Positions 8,262 to 18,956 of a DNA stretch of 64,000 nt are shown here, piece after piece. Numbering within the stretch: position 1 is the stretch's first letter; every line of letters begins with the position of its first letter. The stretch is from positions 124,001 to 188,000 of the forward strand of contig JAUIFJ010000001.1 in NCBI GenBank assembly GCA_030429345.1, given 5' to 3'. Made by a program: the position numbers and the translations under genes. Source of the stretch: a bacterium. GTDB taxonomy: Bacteria; CAIWAD01. A model generated the notes under the pieces. The model was given only the letters and a program-made list of their open reading frames with translations, did no database searches and was not told the DNA's origin.

Positions 8262-8644
8262 AGTGCCTGCTCAGCGGACTGGATCACCTGCAGCTTGCCA
8301 TCCCGCCGGGCGGCGAGAACCGTGCTCGTCAATTCCTCGGGGAGCTCCTCGGCCTGGAGGAAATCGCAAAGCCTGCGGCCCTGGCCGCCAACGGCGGCTG
8401 CTGGTTCCGTGGACCGGGAATCGAGCTGCACATCGGGATCGACAAAGACTTCCGCCCCCAGCGAAAGGGTCACCCGGCTTTCCTGGTGCCGGATCTGGAG
8501 GCCTTGCGCGCGCGCCTGGAAGAGGCGGGATGCAGGGTCAAGCCGGACGACCGGCTGCCGGATCGCAGGCGCTTCTATTGCGACGACCCCTTCGGCAATC
8601 GGCTGGAGTTCCTGCAGCAGGAAGACGGCTTCAGCCGCCGCTGA
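8258..8644 (+). CDS. VOC superfamily (glyoxalase-like) protein
   Basis: A 128-residue single-domain VOC protein. LDHLQLAIPPGGENRARQF starts the first beta-alpha unit with the metal-ligand His, GIELHIGIDKDFRP carries the second His strand and DPFGNRLEFLQQ closes with the typical Glu. It resembles small dioxygenase-like or glyoxalase-like proteins of unknown substrate. The ATG overlaps the stop of the secreted hydrolase (ATGA), giving translational coupling despite the different cell location. Convergent with the next gene, 18 nt away. Confidence 0.85.
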   Translation: MKCLLSGLDHLQLAIPPGGENRARQFLGELLGLEEIAKPAALAANGGCWFRGPGIELHIGIDKDFRPQRKGHPAFLVPDLEALRARLEEAGCRVKPDDRLPDRRRFYCDDPFGNRLEFLQQEDGFSRR

Positions 8645-8662
8645 CCGCCCCAGTCGCGCGAG

Positions 8663-10738
8663 CTACTTCAGCAAAAGGGCCTTGCCGACGACCACGCTTG
8701 CGCCGACCTCGGCGCGGACCAGGTAACATCCGCCGGCCAGGCCGGCGGCATTGAAGGGAATGTACGACGCGCCTCCTTCGAGACGTCCGGCATGAAGCTG
8801 TCTTACACGCTGCCCGTAAAGGTTGTATACGTCCACCGTGGCTGGAGCGGCGCGCGGCAAGTGCAGTGTGATCCGGGTCATCGGATTGAATGGATTGGGC
8901 GAAACGGACAGGAAAAACGCCGCTGGAATAGCCTTCCTCGCGGGGACGCCGACTGCCGTGTCCCGAAGCCGGTGGATCGCCCCCTCCTTGCGGAAGAAGA
9001 GCTCTTCGCCCAGGACCTGCAGACTGGTCGTTTCCGAGTCTCCGTAACTGTCCGAGTACGAGAACCCGCCGTTCTCCACGGTCCAGGAGCGCAGAATCGG
9101 TTCGCCGTGCAGGTAGTCGTGATGTCGTGTGTAGACACGATTGCCCTCCATCAGGAAGGAGCTGAAGATGTCGCCATCCTGCCTTGCCTCGGCCAGCGGA
9201 ATCTCGTCCAGCCCTTCCGTGACGCTGTAGACCCGCAAGGTGTCCTGCCAGTAGTGCTCCCCCTGCACCCGCCGGCCCAGGCGATCTCCTGTCAGGGCCA
9301 CGGAGCCGTAGGCTTCCCGAGAAGGCCCCAGCTGGCTCGCCTGCCCCGGACGCAGGCGCAGCAGGCGATACTCCACCCCGCTCTGCAGGTATACCAGCCC
9401 GCCCCTGGCCAGAAGTTCCGTGATCGTCGGCAGGGGAAAGGTCTCCAGCAGCACGGGATCCTCCGGTGTGGACAAGTCATAGATCCGCACTTCCGATTGT
9501 CTCACACAGGCCAGGCGGTCCTCATGCAGATGCAGGCCGACAGGGCCTTCCATCGGCAGGGAATCCAGTACCGCCAGCCCTTCCGGCTGAAGTTCCAGAA
9601 TGTAGACGCTTTCTTCCCTGTAAGCGACGACCAGCGTGTTGTCCGTTGCCAGGGCCTGGCAGTCGGGAAGGGCCAGGAATGTCCCCTCCTGCTCGCCGAA
9701 CTGTGCGCGAGGCAGGGCGTGCAGGCCGAGTTCGCTTCGTGCGACCAGCGTTTCCTCGCTCAGCGCGAAGCTTTGCAGGGTCCCGCGCCCCGCGCGCTCG
9801 GCCAGCAATTCGACTTGCAATGACTCGTCGAAGCGGGCCAGGGCATCTCCCTGCGGGCCGGTGACGAGAATCAGTGAATCACGGATACAGAATCGTCGAC
9901 CGGGCAGGTTCCATTCCCCCACCGGGATCATCTCTTCCGCCGCGCTGCGCTCGTATACCTGGATCGCCAGTTCGCCTCCGCTCCAGCCACGGCAAAAGTA
10001 CAGGTCCTCCGCTTCCACCGGTGGCAGGGGGCTGCAGTCCAGAGCCTGGAATTCATAGGTTTCAGGGTCCTCATAGGAAACGCTCATCCATTCCCCGCCG
10101 CAGACGCGCAGATGCAGGGAGTCGGCAATGACCGCATAGAGCGGCGCGGCCTCCTGGCCCGTAAGAACCTCCTCCACGAGTTCAGGCCCGATGGTCGAAA
10201 GATCCACTTGGAAGACGAGTCCACTGGGTTCCCAGCCCCAGGTACCGAGATAAACGTGATAGAATTCATCCCCGCGAATGCTGCCTTGTATGCTGCCTGC
10301 TCCCGAGGCAACCAGCGCCGGGGCTTCTTCGGGCTGGGCCATGTCGTAGTAGCGGGAGCCCTGGTCGGCCAGCAGGATCAGCGTCGACTGCCAGGCCAGG
10401 AGCTGGTTGGCCCCTTCCGGAGCCGGCAGGGTCCAGAGGGTCTGCGCGGAATCCGCCGACAACTGCAAACAGTGTATCTCATGTGTTGTCGCGCAGAGCA
10501 GAAGCTCTTCCCAGGTGCCCAGGGCGCGAATCCGGTTCGGCAACTGGATCACATAGTCTTCTTCAAGAGCGCCACCTGACTGGCCCAGGACCTCCAGCCG
10601 CCGGCCATGGCCCACGATGGCCCGCCCCTCCAGCAACTGGCAATGGCGCTCTTCCGACAGACTCCAGGAGCCGCCCTCTTCCAGGGCCGCGTACAAAGGA
10701 CCGGCCAGGAGTATCAGCATCGTCAGAAGCGGGATCAT
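8663..10738 (-). CDS. Large secreted protein with C-terminal PNPFNP (FlgD-like/T9SS-type) domain
   Basis: A 691-residue protein starting MIPLLTMLILLAGPLYA, a signal peptide. The middle consists of repeated beta-rich units (QSEVRIYDLSTPEDPVLLE and similar), which look like a beta-propeller of LVIVD-like repeats. The C-terminal 80 residues begin SVSPNPFNPMTRITLHL and run through VDVYNLYGQRVRQL to a final ALLLK, the classic sorting/FlgD-like fold. The ATG at 10738 is preceded by GGAGG, and I used it instead of the much longer open frame that would run antisense to arsR. Function unknown; probably surface-exposed. Confidence 0.85.
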   Translation of the reverse strand: MIPLLTMLILLAGPLYAALEEGGSWSLSEERHCQLLEGRAIVGHGRRLEVLGQSGGALEEDYVIQLPNRIRALGTWEELLLCATTHEIHCLQLSADSAQTLWTLPAPEGANQLLAWQSTLILLADQGSRYYDMAQPEEAPALVASGAGSIQGSIRGDEFYHVYLGTWGWEPSGLVFQVDLSTIGPELVEEVLTGQEAAPLYAVIADSLHLRVCGGEWMSVSYEDPETYEFQALDCSPLPPVEAEDLYFCRGWSGGELAIQVYERSAAEEMIPVGEWNLPGRRFCIRDSLILVTGPQGDALARFDESLQVELLAERAGRGTLQSFALSEETLVARSELGLHALPRAQFGEQEGTFLALPDCQALATDNTLVVAYREESVYILELQPEGLAVLDSLPMEGPVGLHLHEDRLACVRQSEVRIYDLSTPEDPVLLETFPLPTITELLARGGLVYLQSGVEYRLLRLRPGQASQLGPSREAYGSVALTGDRLGRRVQGEHYWQDTLRVYSVTEGLDEIPLAEARQDGDIFSSFLMEGNRVYTRHHDYLHGEPILRSWTVENGGFSYSDSYGDSETTSLQVLGEELFFRKEGAIHRLRDTAVGVPARKAIPAAFFLSVSPNPFNPMTRITLHLPRAAPATVDVYNLYGQRVRQLHAGRLEGGASYIPFNAAGLAGGCYLVRAEVGASVVVGKALLLK

Positions 10739-10904
10739 TACAGCCTCCTTGATCCAGTGGATCCCCGTCAAGTTTCTGCAATTCTGCGGCCACTTGATGT
10801 AGCCTTGATCTCCGCGCCATCCCGCTTCGAGAAGGCAGAAGAGAGCCCTGCTTGTTCGGATCGTCAGACGGCCTGCAAAAAATCGACGATTCTCCAGGCA
10901 GGTC

Positions 10905-10932
10905 TTGCGATTTCCCTGGCGGATTCTATTAT
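10905..10932 (+). promoter_or_regulatory. arsR promoter (TTGCGA-N16-TATTAT), probably leaderless
   Basis: -35 TTGCGA at 10905-10910 and -10 TATTAT at 10927-10932, spacing 16. The predicted transcription start falls at about 10939-10940, the A of the arsR ATG, so the mRNA would have no leader. The same hexamer pair occurs at the hrcA promoter. Confidence 0.55.
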
Positions 10933-10947
10933 TCGACACATGTCGAA
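10932..10947. promoter_or_regulatory. Palindromic ArsR operator overlapping the start codon
   Basis: TTCGACA-CA-TGTCGAA is a perfect 7+7 inverted repeat. It covers the last base of the -10, the transcription start and the arsR ATG (10940-10942). Binding here would block RNA polymerase, as expected for autoregulation by an ArsR/SmtB repressor. Confidence 0.65.
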
Positions 10948-11305
10948 CAATCAAACATTGACTTCCGAGGAGCTCGCGGCCTGTTTTCGCGCCCTCTCCA
11001 ATCCGCATCGCCTGCGCATCTTCCAGGAACAGCTGAACTGCTGCCCACCAGGAACCCGTTGGCGAGCAGGGGAAGACGGCATCGCCGTCTGCGTCGGAGC
11101 GATCAGCGAAAGCATGGACCTGGCCCCCTCGACGGTCAGCCATCATTTGAAGGAATTGCGCCAGGCAGGCCTGGTGCAAATGGAACGCAAGGGCCGACAG
11201 GTGGAATGCTGGATCGAGCCCGGGGTTGTCGACGCCCTGGCCCGCTTCTTCCAGGATCGCCGCCTGGCCTGTTGCCTTCCCGAAACCCAAAAGGAAACGC
11301 CATGA
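10940..11305 (+). CDS. arsR: ArsR/SmtB-family metalloregulator
   Basis: A 121-residue winged-helix repressor: LAACFRALSNPHRLRIFQ (dimer helix and first DNA helix), then ISESMDLAPSTVSHHLKELRQAGLV (recognition helix), and the wing MERKGRQVECWIEP. Cysteines in LNCCPPG and AVCVGAIS are candidate arsenite ligands, and an RRLACCLP Cys pair near the C-terminus may add to them. These repressors release DNA on binding As(III), Sb(III) or similar ions. The ATG at 10940 lies inside the operator palindrome. The stop overlaps the arsM start (ATGA), so the two form an operon. Confidence 0.9.
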   Translation: MSNNQTLTSEELAACFRALSNPHRLRIFQEQLNCCPPGTRWRAGEDGIAVCVGAISESMDLAPSTVSHHLKELRQAGLVQMERKGRQVECWIEPGVVDALARFFQDRRLACCLPETQKETP

Positions 11306-12144
11306 AACTGGACATCCAGGCGGACAAGATCCGCCAGAGCGTACGAGACAGTTATTCCACCGTCGCCGTCAAGGGCGACTCCGACTGCGGCTGCGGCCCC
11401 AATACCTGCTGCGGCGACGGCGGACTGCAGCTGACCGCCGAAATGAGCAGCCTGATGGGCTACAGCGAGGAAGACCTGGCCAAGCTGCCGGAAGGCGCCA
11501 ACATGGGGCTGGGCTGCGGCAATCCGCAGGCCATCGCCGACCTGAAGCCCGGGGAAACCGTGCTCGACCTGGGAGCCGGCGGCGGGGTGGACTGCTTTCT
11601 TGCCGCTTTGAAAGTCGGCAGGGAAGGAGCGGTCATCGGCGTCGACATGACTCCGGAAATGGTCAGCAAGTCCCGTCGCAACAAGGAGCAGGGCGACTAT
11701 CCCATGGTGGATTTCCGCCTGGGAGAGATCGAGCACCTGCCCGTTGCCGATGCCACGGTGGATGTGATCCTGTCCAATTGCGTGATCAACCTGAGCCCCG
11801 ACAAGGCCCAGGTCTTCCGCGAGGCCCTGCGCGTGCTGAAGCCCGGCGGCCGCCTGGCGATCAGCGATGTGGTCGCCACCGCCGAGATTCCCGACGAGAT
11901 CCGCGAGAACTCGCAGATGTACAGCGCCTGTGTCAGCGGAGCCATGCATATGAACGAACTGGGCGAGTTGCTGGAAGCCTCCGGCTTCGAGCAGGTCCGC
12001 GTGATCCCGAAGCAGAGCAGCGAGAAACTGATCAAACAATGGGCACCCGGCATGGGCCTGGAAGACATCGTCACCTCGGCGACGATCCAGGCCGTCAAGC
12101 CGGGAGGACAAGGTTGCTGCGGTCCGGACTGCTGCCAGGACTAG
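11302..12144 (+). CDS. arsM: Arsenite S-adenosylmethionine methyltransferase
   Basis: A 280-residue class I methyltransferase. The SAM site is VLDLGAGGGVDC with VIGVDMTPEMV as the acidic loop. Conserved cysteines lie in LGCGNP, SNCVINLS and YSACVSGA, the last two corresponding to the As(III)-binding cysteines of ArsM. The N-terminal DCGCGPNTCCGDGG and C-terminal GCCGPDCCQD tails are extra Cys clusters often seen in ArsM. It converts arsenite to methylated arsenicals. Coupled to arsR by an ATGA overlap and followed by a strong terminator. No arsenite efflux pump or reductase gene lies nearby, so this is a minimal methylation-only operon. Confidence 0.93.
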   Translation: MKLDIQADKIRQSVRDSYSTVAVKGDSDCGCGPNTCCGDGGLQLTAEMSSLMGYSEEDLAKLPEGANMGLGCGNPQAIADLKPGETVLDLGAGGGVDCFLAALKVGREGAVIGVDMTPEMVSKSRRNKEQGDYPMVDFRLGEIEHLPVADATVDVILSNCVINLSPDKAQVFREALRVLKPGGRLAISDVVATAEIPDEIRENSQMYSACVSGAMHMNELGELLEASGFEQVRVIPKQSSEKLIKQWAPGMGLEDIVTSATIQAVKPGGQGCCGPDCCQD

Positions 12145-12169
12145 ATGCCTGAACAATGAAATGCGAAGG

Positions 12170-12198
12170 CCCCCTGGCGGAATCGTCAGGGGGTTTTT
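12170..12198 (+). terminator. Rho-independent terminator of arsRM
   Basis: CCCCCTG (12170-12176) pairs with CAGGGGG (12187-12193), followed by five T residues. It lies 25 nt after the arsM stop. Confidence 0.85.
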
Positions 12199-12220
12199 GC
12201 CTTCCAGGGGATCAACCAGA

Positions 12221-12258
12221 CACGAATCGCCGAAGGGAGTTCGGCTCCCCGTATCGTG
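12221..12258. other. Small stem-loop of unknown role
   Basis: GGGAG (12235-12239) pairs with CTCCC (12245-12249), and outer CACGA (12221-12225) pairs with TCGTG (12254-12258). There is no T-tract. It lies between arsM and the sensor kinase. Confidence 0.3.
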
Positions 12259-12402
12259 CCGTTCGCAACCGGGTCGGCGGTGACAAGGAAATGGCTGAAT
12301 TGAACAACTCTTTCGCCGATAATACTGTATAGTGAAGCAGGCTCCGGAAAAGGATGTCAGAGCTGTTGCGAGACTCGGCTTCAGGTTGTCGGGAGGCTTT
12401 TC

Positions 12403-13932
12403 GTGTCGAAGACCGGAAATACTCGGACCCGCGGTGTGAAAAGGCTCTACCGGCGGATCACTCTGCGCAGCCTGGTTGCCTTCCTGCCTGTCGCCGTTTC
12501 CGCCGTCCTGCTGTGGGCCTTTCTGCTTGGATCACAAAAGAACCGGCTCCTGGAAGACACCCTGGAGACCCTCGAGGTCTCGCTTGCCCTCGCCGAGCAG
12601 AAAACACGAACCCGCCTGGATCACGCTCGGCATGACCTGAACCACCTGGTTCATCTGCCGTTGCTTCGCAGCGGCTGGCATGAAGACGGCAGCCTCGATC
12701 CGCGACACCGCTCGGCGATCCTGGAATCCTTCCTGGGTCTCACGACCCTGGAAATCTATGACCAGATCCGCCTGCTCGACGCCTCCGGGACGGAGCTCAT
12801 CCGCGTCAACTATTCCTCTTCCGGAATGATCGCGGTGCCGGAACAGAACCTGCAGGACAAGAGCAACCGCTACTACTATCTCGAGACGATCCAGCTGGAA
12901 GACGGCGAAGTCTATGTATCACGATTCGACCTGAACATCGAGCAGGGCCGGATCGAGGAACCGCACAAGCCGATGATCCGCCTGGCCAGTCCCATTCGGG
13001 ACGAGGCGGGCCGGCTGCTGTGTGTCGTTATCCTGAACTACATGGGCAACCTGCTGCTGGAGGAACTGGCCGCGCTGTCCTCCGGCCTGTCCTGCGGGTC
13101 CCTGTCCCTGCTGGACGAGGAGGGCTATTGGCTGATGGCTCCCCGTCCCGGGCGCTGCTGGGGGTTCATGTACGACGAGGGCCGGGACTGGCGCTTCGAC
13201 GCGGAGGATCCTGCGGCCTGGGCGGCGATCGGCGCCGGCGGGAAGCCCCGCATACAAACAGGGAAGGGCTGGTACGGTGTCCGGGACGTCCCCCTTCGAA
13301 AGGCCGCCGACAACGGGGATCCGGACGGGTCGCCCCCTGCCCTGCTTCTTGTATCACGCCTGGGAGCCGATGAGCTGCGCGGCCTCTGGTTGCAGGCGCT
13401 TCTCGGGTCACTGCCGCCGCTTCTGCTGTTCCTGCTGTTCGTGTATACACTGTCCTGGTTCGCGGCGAAACGCGCCGTGGTCCAGCGGATCGAGGCGAAG
13501 GCGGCCAGGACACAGGCGCTACTCGGCAAGCAGCGCCTTGAGGACCTCGAGCAGGAGCTGCACAACCGGGAAGCCGAACTGCGCCTCTACCTGGACAATG
13601 TGCCGGTCGTCGTATACCGGCGCAGCCGCGAGGGAAAACACTGGACCTTCACGCACATCAGCGAAAACGCCAGGAAGATGCTGGGCTTTTCCCCGGATCG
13701 CATGGTCAGCGAGGACTTTTGGCACGATGGCGTATACAGGGAAGACATCAACCCCTGCGGCCTTCCCATGGAAGAGCGCCTCGCGAAGCACCCGACGCTC
13801 GAGTTCCGCCTGCGAAAGGATGATGGCGGAAGGATCTGGGTCCGGGATCATATTCGCCCCCTGCGGCGGGTGAGGGGGACGTGCTCGAATGCGTCGGCAC
13901 CTGGACAGACATCAGCGACGAGGTGTCGCTGA
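12403..13932 (+). CDS. Hybrid sensor histidine kinase, N-terminal sensor part (frameshifted from the rest)
   Basis: GTG start with GGGAGG seven bases upstream. The region is a membrane sensor: one TM segment (about residues 24-43), a periplasmic double-Cache-like domain with RYYYLETI and IRLASPIRDEAGRLLCVVILN, a second TM (about 330-350, LPPLLLFLLFVYTLSWF), a coiled coil, and a PAS domain beginning ELRLYLDNVPVVVYRRS. The PAS core breaks near residue 489: the frame runs on to a stop at 13932, while the missing PAS end (GDVLECVGTWTDIS) continues in the -1 frame from about 13872. A one-base loss in or near the GGCGGGTGAGGGGG stretch explains it. The kinase core is in the next entry. Confidence 0.8.
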   Translation: MSKTGNTRTRGVKRLYRRITLRSLVAFLPVAVSAVLLWAFLLGSQKNRLLEDTLETLEVSLALAEQKTRTRLDHARHDLNHLVHLPLLRSGWHEDGSLDPRHRSAILESFLGLTTLEIYDQIRLLDASGTELIRVNYSSSGMIAVPEQNLQDKSNRYYYLETIQLEDGEVYVSRFDLNIEQGRIEEPHKPMIRLASPIRDEAGRLLCVVILNYMGNLLLEELAALSSGLSCGSLSLLDEEGYWLMAPRPGRCWGFMYDEGRDWRFDAEDPAAWAAIGAGGKPRIQTGKGWYGVRDVPLRKAADNGDPDGSPPALLLVSRLGADELRGLWLQALLGSLPPLLLFLLFVYTLSWFAAKRAVVQRIEAKAARTQALLGKQRLEDLEQELHNREAELRLYLDNVPVVVYRRSREGKHWTFTHISENARKMLGFSPDRMVSEDFWHDGVYREDINPCGLPMEERLAKHPTLEFRLRKDDGGRIWVRDHIRPLRRVRGTCSNASAPGQTSATRCR

Positions 13933-15137
13933 ACAACGAGCGGGAAATGCTGAACTGGCAGATCCAGAAGGCCGACAAGTTCGAAAGCCTGAGCCGCATG
14001 GCGGGCGGCATTGCGCACGACTTCAACAATCTGCTGATGGCGATCCAGGGAAATGCGGAGGTGGCGCGGCACATCCAGTCCGGCCAGGCGCAAGGCCGTG
14101 AACAGATCGACCGCATCCTGGAATCGACGCAAAGGGCAACCCGCCTCACGGAGCAGATTCTCGCCTTTTCCGGGCATGCAGCCAGTCTGAACCGTCCCTT
14201 GCGGCTGGATCACCTGCTGGTTGCATGCGGCCAAACGCTGCGGGACCGGCTGCCTCCCGCGATCCAGCTGGACCTGGACCCTGGCAACGAGGCGCTGCGA
14301 GTGCGAGGGGACGAGAAGCAGTTGCAGCAGCTTCTGGCCAACCTGGTCGAGAACGCGCGGGAAGCGATCGGCGAAGATCCCGGCCTGATCCAGGTTCGTT
14401 TGGCGCAGGAGGATCTGGAAGGCGATCCCACGCTGGAAGACGCGCTTGAAACGGGTTTGGTCGGCGAAGACAACCTGCGAGGGCGCGCTGCCGTCCGCCT
14501 GAGCGTCCGCGACAATGGCTGCGGCATGGAACAACAGGTCCTGGATCGCATCTTCGAACCCTTCTACACAACGAACTTCACGGGCCGGGGTCTTGGACTG
14601 GCGGCCGTCTACGGCATCATCCAGGGACACGGAGGCGCGCTGCGGGTACGCAGCCGTCCCGGCGCGGGCAGCCTGTTCGAGGTCTATCTGCCGCTGGAGT
14701 CGGAGGAGCAGAAGCCCGTCGACATTCCGGAGCCGAAGCCCCACGGAAGGGACGCGAAGCACCCGACGATCCTGCTTGTGGATGATGAAGCCCCGGTACG
14801 CGAAGTAACCCGTCAAATGCTGGAAATGCTTCAGTACAATACTCTTATTGCGCCTTCCGGCCAGCGCGCTCTGGACCTCTTTCGCGCGAACAGAGAGATC
14901 CAGTGTGTCCTGCTGGACATGATGATGCCCGGAATGGACGGCAAGGAGGTCTTCGAACGAATGAGGAGCATACGGCAGGATTGTCGAGTCGTGATCTGCA
15001 GCGGGTACAGCCGGGAGGACCTCGAGAGCAGCTTCCGTGAAAGCGCTCCGGCAGGCTACCTGCAGAAACCCTATTCTCTTGAACAATTGTCCAGTACTCT
15101 GGCAGAAATCCTGCTGGCGGCCGATGGCGACACCTGA
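13881..15137 (+). CDS. Hybrid sensor histidine kinase, kinase and receiver part (second half of split gene)
   Basis: Continues the split kinase. After the PAS end come HisKA (MAGGIAHDFNNLLMAI, phosphoacceptor His codon 14016-14018), the ATPase domain (N box NLVENAREAIGE, G1 DNGCGM, G2 TGRGLGLAAV) and a receiver domain (LLVDDEAPVREV acidic pocket, VLLDMMMPGMDG phospho-Asp, LQKPY Lys). The GTG at 13881 is only the first possible start after the frameshift. No ribosome site is seen there, so the fragment is probably not an independent gene. If the shift is a sequencing error, 12403-15137 is one hybrid kinase of about 910 residues. Confidence 0.8.
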   Translation: MLECVGTWTDISDEVSLNNEREMLNWQIQKADKFESLSRMAGGIAHDFNNLLMAIQGNAEVARHIQSGQAQGREQIDRILESTQRATRLTEQILAFSGHAASLNRPLRLDHLLVACGQTLRDRLPPAIQLDLDPGNEALRVRGDEKQLQQLLANLVENAREAIGEDPGLIQVRLAQEDLEGDPTLEDALETGLVGEDNLRGRAAVRLSVRDNGCGMEQQVLDRIFEPFYTTNFTGRGLGLAAVYGIIQGHGGALRVRSRPGAGSLFEVYLPLESEEQKPVDIPEPKPHGRDAKHPTILLVDDEAPVREVTRQMLEMLQYNTLIAPSGQRALDLFRANREIQCVLLDMMMPGMDGKEVFERMRSIRQDCRVVICSGYSREDLESSFRESAPAGYLQKPYSLEQLSSTLAEILLAADGDT

Positions 15138-15201
15138 CGAGTACTTCCCCCAAGCGAAGGTTCCATTGTCCGGCTGACAAGGCCTGGCGCACTCAAATCC
15201 C

Positions 15202-18066
<2,865 letters not shown>

Positions 18067-18337
18067 AGAACCCACTGTTTCCGGCCTGAAGCGGCCACCC
18101 TCACTCTCCAGCAGCCGTCCTGCCCGGCAAGGGGCAGACGACCGGGTGCCGGCGCGGAAGTGCGCACCAACCGGGTAGGGCTTGGCAAGGGTCAAGAACA
18201 CGCTTCCCGGCGAATCCCATTCTGGAGCCGATGGACCCGCGATCAATCGCCTTTCACTATCGGATCCATCATTTCGTTTGATTTTCTTAATTAATCCGCC
18301 AACGCTATCCTTGACTCAAAACCGAAAGGATTCAAGC

Positions 18338-18778
18338 ATGAGCACTTCGACCCCCCATGGCCTCGACCGTCTGCTGGCCGACAGCTATGCCATCTACCTG
18401 AAGACCCAGAACTACCACTGGAATGTGACCGGTCCCTGGTTCAAGAGCCTGCACGACCTCTTCGAGGAGCAGTACACGGAACTGGCCGCCGCGATCGACG
18501 AGATCGCCGAGCGTGTGCGCACCATTGGCGCCTACGCCCCGGGCGGCTTCAAGGCCTTCGCCGGCCTGACCTCCATCGAGGACGCCTCGCCCGGCACCGC
18601 CGCCAAGGACATGGTCCGCAACCTGCTCGCCGACAACCGGACCCTCATCGCCAATGCCAAAGCCCTGGTGGATCCCTTCGAGAAGATGGGCGACGATGTC
18701 ACCGTCGACCTGCTGCTCGACCGGATCAGCGTCCATGAAAAGACCGGCTGGATGCTGGAAAGCCTGCTGGAGGACTAG
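18338..18778 (+). CDS. dps: Dps-family ferritin-like DNA-protection protein
   Basis: A 146-residue four-helix protein. NYHWNVTGPWFKSLHDLFEEQY contains the Dps ferroxidase ligands (His, Asp/Glu at the dimer interface), and AAAIDEIAERVRTIG carries the second set. LLLDRISVHEKTGWMLESLLE is the closing helix. Dps forms 12-mers that oxidise and store iron with peroxide and may coat DNA. The N-terminus is short (STSTPHGLDRLL), without an obvious basic DNA-binding tail. Monocistronic: an AAAGGA ribosome site lies just upstream and a strong hairpin follows at 18851-18880. Confidence 0.92.
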   Translation: MSTSTPHGLDRLLADSYAIYLKTQNYHWNVTGPWFKSLHDLFEEQYTELAAAIDEIAERVRTIGAYAPGGFKAFAGLTSIEDASPGTAAKDMVRNLLADNRTLIANAKALVDPFEKMGDDVTVDLLLDRISVHEKTGWMLESLLED

Positions 18779-18786
18779 GGTTCTCG

Positions 18787-18941
18787 CGCAGAGACGCAGA
18801 GACACGGTGGTGCCTGGCATCAATCCACCACCGGAACCGAAGGAGACAAACGGGTCCGCCACAATCGCGTGGCGGACCCGTTTCGCTTTGCCTTGTAATA
18901 CAGGATCATCCGATTCGCGGAACCATCTCCGCGTCTCTGCG
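18787..18941. repeat. Inverted CGCAGAGACGC word pair around the dps terminator
   Basis: CGCAGAGACGC at 18787-18797 recurs inverted (GCGTCTCTGCG) at 18931-18941, on both sides of the dps terminator. I recall similar 'cgcagagacgcagag' words being dispersed in many unrelated bacterial genomes. No coding sequence lies between them. Confidence 0.5.
18851..18880. terminator. Strong hairpin after dps
   Basis: A 12-bp perfect stem, CGGGTCCGCCAC (18851-18862) with GTGGCGGACCCG (18869-18880), loop AATCGC, then TTTCGCTTTG. The short T-tract makes it a plausible terminator for dps. Confidence 0.7.
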
Positions 18942-18956
18942 TGATGGTCTTGGCGG

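Noticed and set aside
13868-13885. Programmed -1 frameshift in the first sensor kinase
   Set aside because: The G run is short and no downstream pseudoknot is evident; a sequencing error or ordinary mutation is simpler. Kept only as an open alternative.
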